This document shows positions 11,756-22,355 of a DNA stretch of 64,000 nucleotides, piece by piece (position 1 is the first letter of the stretch; the number at the start of each line of letters is the position of its first letter). Source of the DNA: Sanderia malayensis. Lineage: Eukaryota; Cnidaria; Scyphozoa; Semaeostomeae; Pelagiidae. The stretch covers positions 2,408,743 to 2,472,742 of the forward strand of contig RQOL01000374.1 of the NCBI GenBank assembly GCA_013076295.1. The letters are read 5' to 3'. The translations under genes were made by a program, and so were the position numbers. A model generated the notes under the pieces. It saw only the letters and a program-made list of their open reading frames with translations. It was not told the origin of the DNA and made no database searches.

Positions 11756-12879
11756 GCTCATGCCCATACATAGATACATAACTACATACATACATACATA
11801 CATATATACATACCTATAAACATACATGCATACATACCTTGGCGCATTTCGTGCACTGTATTCGCTAACGGCATGCCTCTTTCAAACCCATGGGGCTGGC
11901 TCGCTGCGCTCTCCTGTCTATCTTTTATCAAGAAAAATTGACTGATATATAATTATCAAGAAACATTAACTGATAGGGCGCACTTTGTGCGCTGCAATTG
12001 CTTACGCCCATGCCTCTTTCGACCCCACGCACAATAGGTTAGCTCGCTGCACCCGCCTGTCTATCTATTATCAAGAAATGTTGACTGATAGGGCGCACTT
12101 CGTGCGCTGCATTCGCTCACGCTCATGCCTCTTTCAACCCCACCTACAATAGGTTAGCTCGTTGCGCTCACCTGTCTATCTAGTATCAAGAAATATTGAC
12201 TGATACGGCGCACTTCATGCACTGCATTTGTTGATGCTCATGCCTCTTTCAACCCGAAGCCTAACAGGTTAGCTTGCTGCGCTCTCCTGTCTCTCTATTA
12301 TCAAGAAACATTAACTGATAGGGCTCACTTTGTGCGCTGCATTTGCTTACGCTCATGCCTTTTTCAACTCCACGCACATTAGGTTAGCTCGCTGCGCTCA
12401 CCTGTGTATCTATTATCAAGAAATATTGACTGATAGGGTGGACTTCTTGCGCTGCATTCACTAATGCTTATGCCTCTTTCAAACCCACATACAACGGGTT
12501 GGCCCGCTGAAGTCACTTGTCTATCTATTATCAAGAAACATTAACTGATAGGGCGCACTTTGTGTGCTGCATTTGCTTTCGCCCATGCCTCTTTCGACCC
12601 GACGCACAATAGTTTAGCTCGGTACACCCGCCTGTCTATCTATTATCAAGAAATATTGACTGATAGGGCACACTTCCTGCGCTGCATTCACTAATGCTTA
12701 TGCCTCTTTCAACCCCACATACAACGGGTTGGCACGCTGCACTCACCTGTCTATCTATTTTCAAGAAACATTAACTGATAGGGCGCACTTTGTGCGGTGC
12801 GTTCGCTTACGCCCATGCCTCTTTCAGCCCCACACACTTAGCTCGGTTAGCTCGCTGCACCCGCCTGTCTATCTATTAT
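11756..12879 (+). repeat. ~115-bp satellite array, left part
   Basis: After a short ATAC tract, about eight tandem units of ~115 bp run up to the YqaJ element. Each unit has TATCTATTATCAAGAAA, TTGACTGATAGGGCGCACTT, GTGCGCTGCATT and TCAACCCCAC. Units differ by point changes. The array resumes at 18732 directly after the inserted element. Its last eight bases, TCTATTAT (12872-12879), are the left target-site duplication of that element. Confidence 0.9.
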
Positions 12880-13830
12880 TGATATGCATATTGACGTCAC
12901 AGAACTCATTCTTTTTGGACTCATTGGTAAAATGAGTGGCAAGATGGCGCCCGCGAAAAAGGCACCGAAGGAGAACGCCTCTTTTGGAGCTTGTCACTCG
13001 CCTTCTGTATATTACTCTGGTCTCACCCCTGAGTTAAAATCAGTTTATGACCAGAAGTTGCAATTGTTACAGATATGAGACCCATATTTATTGAAAAAGT
13101 CTGATTTTGATACTCTTCCGGAGCAGTGGCCTAAAATTTCTTACGCAGACATCTACAATTATCTGGTAACTTCAAAAAGCAATTTCACTCATTCAAGTTT
13201 GAAAGTTTGGATGCATATCAGTACGTTGTCACTGGCCAAACCTATGATGTCTTTTGTAAGTAAATCCAGCCGCCCTTGTACCTTTTTTTGGCAAAGTACG
13301 TCACTCGCAGAGTATTTTCACAAAAAAGCCTAATCAAGCTTGGGTCGTCGTTAATAGTGATGGATCCGTATGTAGTGGACATTGTACTTGTTTGGCCGGG
13401 TAAGGGGAAGTCTCCTCTCATGTTGCAGCAATTTTCTTTTATATTTATGGTGTTTCTAAGTTCAAGGAAAAGTCTACACCTTCTTGTACGTCAGAACTTT
13501 GTTCTTGGTTGCCACCCTCGTTGAAGAAAGTATATTTCTCAGCTGTTAAAGATATCAATTTCACATCTGCTGATAAGAAATATGAGAGCTTGGTATCCAG
13601 CTACAAAGGCATGTCATTGTCCAGCAAAGCACAGGGGGAGAGGCAGAAATTAATACCATCTTTGGATGCTAATGATTTGGAAGCTTTTTTGGCAGATATC
13701 AAAAGTGACGGTACATGCAGTGTTGTTTTGTCTACGCATCCTGCTTTTTACAAGGAATTTATCCCACCTTCTACACAAGCCAAACCACCACTGACATCAT
13801 TGTTTGAACAGATTTTTGTGGAAGACACAC

Positions 13831-14981
13831 ATTCCTTGCCAAAAACAATAGATTCGACCCGAAACAATAGGTCGAACGCCCCAAAACAATGGGCCGAAAC
13901 GGCAAACGAGGTATCCATAAAGGCTTTTTTCTGAGGCCCTTAATCTTCCCTATTTTTAAGTGAGCTGTTCCTTGCCGGTTGAACCAGAAAGTTATCTATA
14001 TGAGAGCTTACAGTTTTGACTAAAAGGTTATGAAATTCTTTGTTAAAGTTCGCCTAATTGGCTATCACAAAAAAACGACGGTTTACGCTCGCGAAACTTC
14101 CAAATTCGCGTCGCGAAATCCATTTTCGAACAAAGCATTCGTTGTTCACGTGATGCGTTTCGCCTCTTGCTGCAATGTGATTGGCTCTTTCGCAACTTCA
14201 CGTGAACAGTCACGCGTTTTTCGTTATCATGCAAATTAGCCCTCGGGTTGAACAGCAGGTACTTTTGGAGAAGACGCGTGTTTTTGTTTTCAACACAAAG
14301 GATAACTGGGCGCCTTTCAAAGTGTTTTACGACCTGAATTATCTTTGTAAAGACTTGCTAATTGTTTGAGAGACCTCTGGAAAATTACAGGAGACAATTG
14401 AGAACACAGGTGAGAGCTTTTTTGTGCTTTTCGAATGAGATAGTTGTAGTTTAGGTAGTAGGCGACCGCCATTGTTGCTTCGGCATGCTTGCGACGCTTA
14501 GGCCTAATGTAAACAAGCCCAAAGTTTTAACAAACAAATTATGATAAGGGGTTATCAGGCGAGCGAAGCGAGCCAAACTGTTGCAAGAGGAGTAGGCAGA
14601 GGCGCACGAAGCGCACGAAGTTCGCCCTATCAATCAATGTTTCTTGAAAATAGATAGACAGGAAAGCGCAGCGAGCTAACCCATTGTACGTTGGGTTGAA
14701 AGAGGCATGAGCGAAGCGAATGCAGCGCACGAAGTGCGCCAACCATAGGCGAGCGCAGCGAGCTAACCCATTTTAGTGGGGTAGAAAGGGGCATGAGCGT
14801 TAGCGAATGCAGCGCACGAAGTGCGCCAACCATAGGCGAGCACAGCGAGCTAACCCATTGTACGTGGGCTTGAAAGGGGCATGAGTGTTAGCGAATGCAG
14901 CGCACGAAGTGCGCCAACCAGATTAAGCCTTTTTTACTTGACGGGCTGGGGCGAACGAGCGAAGCGAGTGATGACCCCTAG
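13831..14981 (-). mobile_element. Composite repeat element, copy 4, inserted in the SWIM-YqaJ gene
   Basis: Reverse-oriented composite: B module (13833-14515, starting TCCTTGCCAAAAACAATAG), about four 88-bp satellite units (14545-14910), then the end module with GGGCTGGGGCGAACGAGCG and CCCCTAG at 14975-14981. The surrounding reading frame resumes right after CTAG, so this insertion shows the right edge clearly: CTAG then host T. The left edge is within a few bases of 13831, where host sequence ACACAT meets TCCTTGCC. No target duplication longer than one or two bases is visible, consistent with a Helitron-like insertion. Confidence 0.7.
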
Positions 14982-15437
14982 TTACCATATAATTTGCTTC
15001 TTGACAAGTGTGAAGAAATATTTTCAAGTCTTATAATTTCACAACATGAAGTTCATTTCATTGAGCGTCATACTAGAAATGAAGCTGGTTCACCAATGTG
15101 GTTTCAACAAAGATCAGGCATTATTACAGCAAGCAAATTCAAATCTGTCTGCCGGTCCAATCATGCCATGCCATCAACAAGTTTAATTCTTCAACTTTGC
15201 AATCCATGGAAGCATAAATTTACTTCAACTCAAACCAAATATGGATGTAAACATGAACAATCTGCTTTGTCTTTCTTCAAAGAAGAATCCTTTCGTAAAC
15301 ATCAAAATGCTCATTTAACAGAGACTGGTTTTTTCAGAAACACAGAGTTTCCTTATAATGGTGCATCTCCTGATGCATTGTTTAGCTGTAGTTGTCATGG
15401 TAAATTTGTTGTTGAAGTCAAATGTCTTTATTAGACA

Positions 15438-18289
15438 GGGTTTTTTTTAAAAAACTGGCAAAGTGGTTAACCTCAAATTTTATTTCACATTTATACTAAA
15501 TCGACTACGGAGATTTCAATTCCAAGATGGGCCCAAAATAATTTTGACCGGAAGTCTACTTATCTGGTGACGTCATAAACTCGAAAAAATGCGGTTTGTA
15601 CTGCCGTAAATTTGTTCTCGTAACCACTACAGTCCAACAAATTATATATTTGAACAGCACACAGTACGCGCTTTCGAATGATATATAGATGTATTATTTT
15701 TGACTTACTTTTGACTTTGGGGTATGACGTCATCAATCGCCATGACGTCATATTCAAAACAGCGATAAAACACTTTTATTAACATAATATGGTCAAATGG
15801 GGGGGGGGGGGGGGGTTGTGTGGATGTTATGGAAGCCATTCATCTTTATCACTCTCTTCAGTACTGCCGAAAAAATGTAGTTGAGCTCATCCGTTTCAAG
15901 TTGATTATCTGACGTCTTCATCTTCTTCGATGTGATCTTCATTACTTAACAATTTCTCTTCCATTCCATTATCCCTGTACTGAATATCTCGCTGTTGTAG
16001 GACAGTCGGCGCTTGGGGCACTGGAAAGTTTTTATCATGGAGCCCTGGAAAGTAATTTTCTGTCTCCTTTCTTCAATTTTCGTTTTATCAGCAACTGATT
16101 CAACAAAACGTTGCATCTTTCTCATGCAAAATTTTCTTTTTAATTCCTGCAAAAGTTTCATCAAGAACATCTTGCGAGAGTTGTTCATTCCGAGTATGTC
16201 GATTTCACGAGCCACTAGTGAGCCATGAGCTAAAAACCAGCCAATTATGAGCCACCCATCTCATGGCTCAGGCATTTTATGATCACTTTTTTGAGCCATG
16301 CGCCTCATACCTCATTGGCTCAGGAATATTTTTATCAGCCATTGAGCCATTAAATTAAACCATATGGAACAGAAAAACAGAACGAAGGATCGAAGTGGCC
16401 ATTATTGGAATGCCTTGTTTAATCTCGCTGGCCATTATTGGAATGCCTTGTTTAATCTCGCTGGCCATTATTGGAATGCCTTGTTTATTGGAATGCCCAG
16501 GCTTTTAATCTCGCTTTAGAAACACGCCAAAACTGCCAGCCAAAATACCAGGGATGGACATTCAGAATCCATGTGCAATGATGCCCGCCGGCCACGGGCA
16601 AGGCAAAGTGACAAAAATGGATGATCAGCTGTTCTATTTTTGAGTAAAACGTGAAAGCATCAGTGCCAAGCCGCCGAATTCTTTCCTGACTCTGCCACCC
16701 GGCTCTCTTAGGCTGCATTTACATGGGACCGGTTCCATTTGGAGCTATTCGAAATTATTGCCCAAAGCGATGCTGTGGAGGCGTGCTTGACAAGCTCAAA
16801 GGGCGCAATTTTTATGATTCCCTTTCTTCACATCCACATGACGGTCACATTTTATGCCTCATTTCCTATCCGTACTAATTTTGGAACCGTTCCATGAGTT
16901 TCAACGAGCATTTTGGAACGGTTCTGTGAAGTGGTTCCAAATAAAACTTTTTTCTAAAATAAAGCGATCCCATTTGGGTACCTGTCGGAATGAAACCGGT
17001 CCCATGGAAACGCAGCCTAAGAGAGCCGGGTGGTAGAGTGAGGAAAGAATTCGGCGGCTTGGCCCGAATGCTTTCACGTTTTACTCAAAAATAGAAGGGC
17101 TGATCATCCATTTTGTCACTTTGCCTTGCCCATGGCCGGCGGGCATCATTGCACGTGGATTCTGAATGTCCATCCTTGGTATTTTGGCTGGCAATTTTGG
17201 TGTGTTTTTAAGGCGAGATTAAAAGGCTAGGCATTCCAATAAACAAGGCATTCCAATAATGGCCAGCGAGATTAAACAAGGCATTCCAATAATGGCCACT
17301 TCGATCCTTCGATCTGTTTTTCTGCTCCATATGGCTTAATTTAATGGCTCAATGGCTCATAAAAATATTCCTGAGCCAATGAGCTATGAGCCGCATGGCT
17401 CAAAAAAGTGATCATAAAATGCCCAAGCCATGAAATGGGTGGCTCATAATTGGCTCGTTTTTAGCTCATGGCTCACCAGTGGCTTGTGAAATCGACATAC
17501 TCGGAATGAACAACTCTCGCAAGATGTTCTTGATGAAACTTTTGCAGCAATTAAAAAGAAAATTTTGCATGAAAAAGATGCAACATTTTGTTGAGTCAGT
17601 TGCTGATAAAGCGAAAATTGAAGAAAGGAGACAGAAAATTACTTTCCAGGGCTCCATGATAAAAACTTTCCAGTGCCCCAAGCGCCCACCGTCCTACAAC
17701 AGCGAGATATTCAGTACAGGGATAATGGAATTGAAGAGAAATTGTTAAGTAATGAAGATCACATAAAAGCAGATGAAGACGTCAGATAATCAACTTGAAA
17801 CGGATGAGCTCAACTACATTTTTTCGGCAGTACTGAGGAGAGTGACAAAGATGAATGGCTTCCATAACATCAATACCCCCCCTCCCCATTTGACCATATT
17901 ATGTTAATAAAAGTGTTTTATCACTGTTTTGAACATGGTGAAGCTCATTTGTCCACGATATTTCCACTTATTCGTAAATGAGGATGCCGTCATGGCGAAT
18001 GATGACGTCATACTCCAAAGTCAAAAATAATAAATCTATATATCATTCGAAAGCACTTACTGTGTGCTGTTCAAATATATCATTTGTTAGACTGTAGTAG
18101 TTACGAGAACAAATTTACGGCAGTACAAACCTCATTTTTCCGAGTTTATGACGTCACCAGAAAAGGAGACTTCCGGTCAAAATTTTTTTGGGCCCATCTT
18201 GGATTTGAAATCTCCATACTCGATTTAGTGTAAATGTGAAATAAAATTTGAGGTTAGCCACTTTGCCAGTTTTTTTGAAAAAAAACCCT
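15438..18289. mobile_element. Giant palindromic (foldback-like) element inserted in the YqaJ domain
   Basis: Left arm (about 15438-16740) and right arm (about 16989-18289) are near-identical inverted copies of ~1.3 kb around a ~250-bp unique centre. The outer ends are GACAGGGTTTTTTTT and the inverse. Each arm contains GCAAAGTGG, CAAGATGGGCCCA, several TGACGTCA words, a poly-G tract (17 G in the left arm), a region rich in GAGCCAT words, and GGCCATTATTGGAATGCC repeats (three in the left arm, two in the right). The YqaJ frame stops at one edge and resumes at the other. A 4-bp TGTC at both junctions may be a target duplication, but seven bases (TTTATTA) on the left stay unexplained. Each arm holds an 89-codon open frame; these differ mostly by amino-acid-changing substitutions, so I do not call them genes. 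Confidence 0.8.
16711..17017. mobile_element. Probable small TIR element at the centre of the palindrome
   Basis: Inner ends GGCTGCATTTACATGGGACC (left) and its inverse (right, with GGCTGCGTTT) are flanked by TA and look like a ~307-bp MITE with ~28-bp terminal inverted repeats and a TA duplication. Because the flanking arms are also inverted copies, the inner repeat could simply be the innermost part of the arms. The middle (16741-16988) is unique and non-coding. Confidence 0.45.
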
Positions 18290-18731
18290 GTCCATATCCT
18301 TGTCACAAGAAAAGTCAGACACTGCTTGAAGTTGTTGCTGATGGAGATGAAAAGCAGTTTTGTTTGGAAAAAATTGATGACACACTTCATCTAAAAAAAA
18401 CCACAGCTATTATTATCAAATACAGATGCAGATGAAGGTTTGCAACTTAAAATCTGCATTTTTTTATTGTATGGAATGAGAGGGAATCTTTTATTGAAAT
18501 AATTTCTATTGATGAACCGTTCCTTGAAGAAACACTGAAATTAACTGCTAAATTTTTCAAAATCTGTATTACACCACAGAGCATCTGTATTACAAATTTG
18601 ACTGAGCATCCTTGTCTATTATGTAATTTTTGAAGGGGCCTATTTAGAGGCTACTTTGTTGCCGCCATCTTACCACTCACTTTACCACTCAGCATGGCAG
18701 CGAATGGACTGTGACATCAATATGCATATGA

Positions 18732-19320
18732 TCTATTATCAAGAAATCTTGACTGATAGGGTGCACTTCCTGCGCTGCATTCACTAATGCTTATGCCTCT
18801 TTCAAACCCACATACAACGAGTTGGCTCGCTGCAGTCACCTGTCTATCTATTATCAAGAAACATTAACTGATAGGGCGAACTTTGTGCGCTGCATTTGCT
18901 TACGCCCATGCCTCTTTCGACCCCACGCACAATAGGTTAGCTCGCTGCACCTGCCTGTCTATCTATTATCAAGAAATATTGACTGATAGGGCACACTTCG
19001 TGCACTGCATTCGCTGATGCTCATGCAACTTTCAACCCAATGTACAATAGGTTAGCTCGTTGCACTCGCCTGTGTATCTATCATCAAGAAATATTTACTG
19101 ATAGGGCACACTTAGTGCGCTGCATTTGCTGACGCTCATGCCTCTTTCAACCCCACGTACAACGGGTTGGCTCGCGACGCACGCCTGTTTATCTATTATC
19201 AAGAAACTTTGACTCATAGGGTGCACTTCATGCGCTGCATTCGCTTACACTCATGCCTTTTATAACCCCATTTACAATGGGTCAGCCTGCTCCGCTCGCC
19301 TGTCCATCTGTCTGTCTACT
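18732..19320 (+). repeat. ~115-bp satellite array, right part
   Basis: The array left at 12879 continues in phase and orientation with about five units (TATCAAGAAATCTTGACTGA, CATTCACTAATGCTTATGCC). The first eight bases, TCTATTAT, duplicate the bases left of the YqaJ element. Units end near 19320 in GTCCATCTGTCTGTCTAC. Confidence 0.9.
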
Positions 19321-19885
19321 TTTGGATTGACATGCAACATTGGATCATAAGATGGCAATTGATCTTTGAAAGCACAAAATCTTTGGTGAAGGTATAGTAA
19401 AGAGGGGAATGAATGTAAATGGTAACTTTGGGTAGGTTAGCAGAACAATAAACTTAAATATTACTCTACCATTCGAGCAAGGATAGTTGTCTCCCAAGGA
19501 TAAAAGTTATACATTGCTATTTCACCAGTGTCCTAGATGAGTCTTACCTAGATGAGTCTTAGGAAAAGGGAAGAATTGATAATCAATTAAATGTCCATAT
19601 GACAGTTATAGCATATAGGACAATATGATAGTTGTGTAGCCATGTTCATCAACATCCCTTGTGAATTACATGGGAAAAGATGTTTGAATTGTAAAAGGTC
19701 AAGACAGTTACACAAATAATTCTTATATTTTTCAAAGTTTTAAAGCATTCTCTTTTAGATGATAGCGAATTTGCGTGGCTTTGAGGGACAGAAATTATAA
19801 TTATTGGGGTTTTAATTACTCCATTTCGATAAATTTTCGCAAACATTTTTTAAGGGATCTCTTGGCAGTTTTCTTTAAATATAAT
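19321..19885. other. Unique AT-rich sequence, no gene
   Basis: Nothing recognisable. It is bounded on the right by CTAGGAAGGCC at 19889, the same junction word found at 5030. Confidence 0.35.
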
Positions 19886-20180
19886 TATACTAGGAAGGCC
19901 TTCGATCTGAGTGGGAAAGCAATCTTCAACAAAAGTAGGGTGGGTTTCTGTTGTTTTGGCCTTCGATCTGAGAGGTACAGCGATCTTGAACAGAAGTGGG
20001 GTGGGTTTCTGTTGTTTTGGCCTTCGGTCTGAGTGGGAAAGCAATCTTCAACAAAAGTGGGGTGGGTTTCTATTGTTTTGGCCTTCGGCCTGAGTGGGAC
20101 AGCGATCTTAAACAGAAGTGGGGTGGGTTTCAGTTGTTTTGGCCTTCGATCTGAGTGGAACAGCGATCTTGAACATATGT
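19886..20180 (+). repeat. ~61-bp minisatellite (five units)
   Basis: Starts at a CTAGGAAGG junction and repeats GGCCTTCGATCTGAGTGGGA, then GCGATCTTGAACAGAAGTGG, then GGTGGGTTTCTGTTGTTTT at about 61-bp spacing (19898, 19959, 20019, 20080, 20141). Two further units are at 5065-5175. The open frames across it are repeat artefacts. Confidence 0.85.
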
Positions 20181-22355
20181 GGGATGGACACGTAAAGTAA
20201 TATACTTTCAGTTGAAATTATGCAAGTTTTAAAAGTTCCATCCATTCCCGGAACACACGCTGCATGTAATTCTGAACCCCAATTGCCATTCGAAGTGCAG
20301 GTCCATGTTTTTTCTGATGCGCAATTTTCAGCAGCAATATAGCCGGCGTGGCAGAAACGCCTCTACTCGAACCCCATGCAGAGATGCTTTGTGAACGAAG
20401 GATCAGATTTGTGAGTACATAATATAAGAAAACAGATTCGGACTGAATTTATCAATGTCATTCGAGATTTCGATTAAAGAATACACAGTTTTAATACAAC
20501 AGATGACACTCAATAACACATGTTTACAACTACACAAATTTCAAGACAGCAATACAGAAGCGCGTTATGAAAAGTTTAGTGAGGCCCCTTGTAGAATTTT
20601 TAATCCACGTGGAATTTAAGCAATCTTTTCCAGCGTGAGCACACGCTTATTTTATCCAGAAAGAAAGTGATGTACATGAAAGATGAATCCACAATGTTAG
20701 CCTGCGGATGGCGAATCCGCAATAGTAAATCACCAAAATAGCTTTTAGGCAACTCCACGTGTTTAGAACGCCTGCAATTCAGTGAAATCCCGAAATTGCT
20801 GTTTCTGAAATTCGTGATTTAGGTCGTCGTATCGAGACCTGTTATTATAAAAGCAGAATTTGATCATTCATCGTTTTAGTATTAAAAATCTCTATAAACC
20901 AGTTGACCTGAGTGCGAAACGTAACAGGGTTTCATTGTTTCGAAAAGGCTCCTCTCACACCAAAGAGAAAGGCCTCGTTACAGGAAAATGGAGGGGAAGG
21001 AATTTCGAAAGTAGGAAAGTGGAAATATCTTTAAAATTAAGAGGAATTTTCAGCCAAAAAGAGCCTCGAAACTGGAGGAGATGAAGGGGAATAAATGAGA
21101 GTGTTTTTGGAAAAGAATAAGAGGGCCACGAAAGGGCTATGGGGGCTACAACACGTCGACTGGGCTGCCTTTGATGCGGACACCTTTGCCGCTACGATTT
21201 TAGTATTTATTGAAAACAATATGATATAGCTTAAATTATGTTTTCACCTGAAAATTTATGAAATTCTGAGTATATTTCTGCTAAAGAAATTCGCTATTGA
21301 AACCTGTTTGGTAGTTTTTTATTGTTATGTAAATTTTCTTGCTTAGGCCTCGGGCCACTTTTAGATGCCATTTTTATCAGCCGTTGCAATACTTTTAGAA
21401 GCCCAGTGTATTTGGCTTGTGACACATGAATGCATTGAACAGTAAGGAATCAATAAATTTGTAAATACTTCAAGAATCATTTTAAATCCAAGCAAACACT
21501 GGCAGGCACATGTGTTAATGGTATAAAACATTTATTTTTGAAGCAAGTAAACCATAAAGGTATAAAATAACTAATCTAAATGTTCGATTTTGTTGCAATC
21601 AGTGAAGTGAAGTTTGCATGGCCTAACCAAAATTAAGATGGTTTAACAACTTCAGGAAATTAAATTGGGAATAAGTTAAAAATTAGATATATAAGTTTAT
21701 TACCTGTAAGATACATTGAAAATGTGCCGTGTAAATTTGGAAATAGTTTCCCAACTATAAGCTGTCCTGTTTGATGATCTTTTTGTGGTGTCAAGCCAAG
21801 CTGTTTCAAATTCTTGTTTTAAAAGTTAGCGGTGTTACCAGTAGCCATTGATGGAAAAGAGGCCAGAGATTTTTAATGCAACATAACGACCTCGTTTCAA
21901 TGAGGGATAAAGTGTTATTACTGCCAAAGAAGAACTGGAGAAATGCATCTCATTAAGAACGGATATTGATGAAGTTAAGTAAATTTGAACAGAGAGTACA
22001 TTAATCCTACGTTGTTTTTGTATATTAATGTTATCTCAAGAAATTGGGCGGTTAGCCTACCGGCCCGGATTGCTTGAGTAGAGAAAGGCATTTACGGTCT
22101 GTGATTCCGATTCCGAAAACCATTCCACCACAGAACGCATGTGACTCCATCGAAATCACAAACGTAAATTTTTCTTATCTATATCTTCTTATATCTAAGG
22201 TATCTCTCTAGTATCCAATAAGTATGTCAGAAGTTCAATATCGGAGGGGGGGGCAACAATTTCTCTCCCCTCCAAACAATGACACCTAGAAAAATGGCAG
22301 GTCAGGAACAAATGGTAAGGCTAAACAAATTATACCGAAATAATAATAAATAATA
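20181..22355. other. Unannotated sequence, no gene recognised
   Basis: I find no family motif. Short open frames at 20860-21084 and the opposite frames lack support. A poly-G tract lies near 22245. Confidence 0.35.

Larger units (their letters stand above)
12932..18640 (+). pseudogene. SWIM zinc finger - YqaJ nuclease gene, split in three blocks
   Basis: Block 1 (12932-13830) starts with MSGKMAPAKKAPKENASF; the ATG lies inside the left TIR. It contains YYSGLTPELKSVYDQKL, FESLDAYQYVVTGQTYDVF and a SWIM-type finger (HCTCLAG...SSHVAA). The expected cysteine before HVAA is a serine, and stops and frame changes are present. Block 2 (14982-15431) has WFQQRSGIITASKFKSV, GASPDALF and VVEVKC, the conserved WxxxR and D...ExK motifs of YqaJ-type PD-(D/E)XK exonucleases. 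Block 3 (18290-18640) resumes with CPYPCHKK and carries YYQIQMQM, the family's Gln motif, ending in a stop near 18640. YqaJ nucleases are lambda-exonuclease-like recombination enzymes. SWIM-YqaJ proteins are common in sponge and cnidarian genomes as I recall them. The gene was broken by insertions at 13831 and about 15435. Each block is clearly recognisable. Confidence 0.8.
12880..18731 (+). mobile_element. TIR-bounded DNA element carrying a SWIM-YqaJ gene (interrupted twice)
   Basis: The left end (from 12880) and the reverse complement of the right end (to 18731) match as an imperfect terminal inverted repeat of about 75 bp. Both contain ATATGCATATTGA, then GTCACAG, and further in GAGTGG then AAGATGGCG. 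The element sits in the satellite array and is flanked by an 8-bp direct duplication, TCTATTAT, at 12872-12879 and 18732-18739. Joining the flanks restores the normal satellite word. Without the two later insertions the element is about 1.85 kb and almost filled by one gene, a SWIM zinc finger plus YqaJ exonuclease. No DDE transposase is visible. The 8-bp duplication is typical of cut-and-paste families such as hAT and P, but neither the ends nor the gene resemble those. Confidence 0.8.

Noticed and set aside
15946..17748. Two 89-codon open frames, one in each palindrome arm, nearly identical
   Set aside because: They differ at about nine residues and most differences change the amino acid, so there is no sign of protein selection; they are the same arm sequence read twice.
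20860..21219. Short basic plus-strand ORF and its opposite
   Set aside because: No motif, no splice or promoter context.
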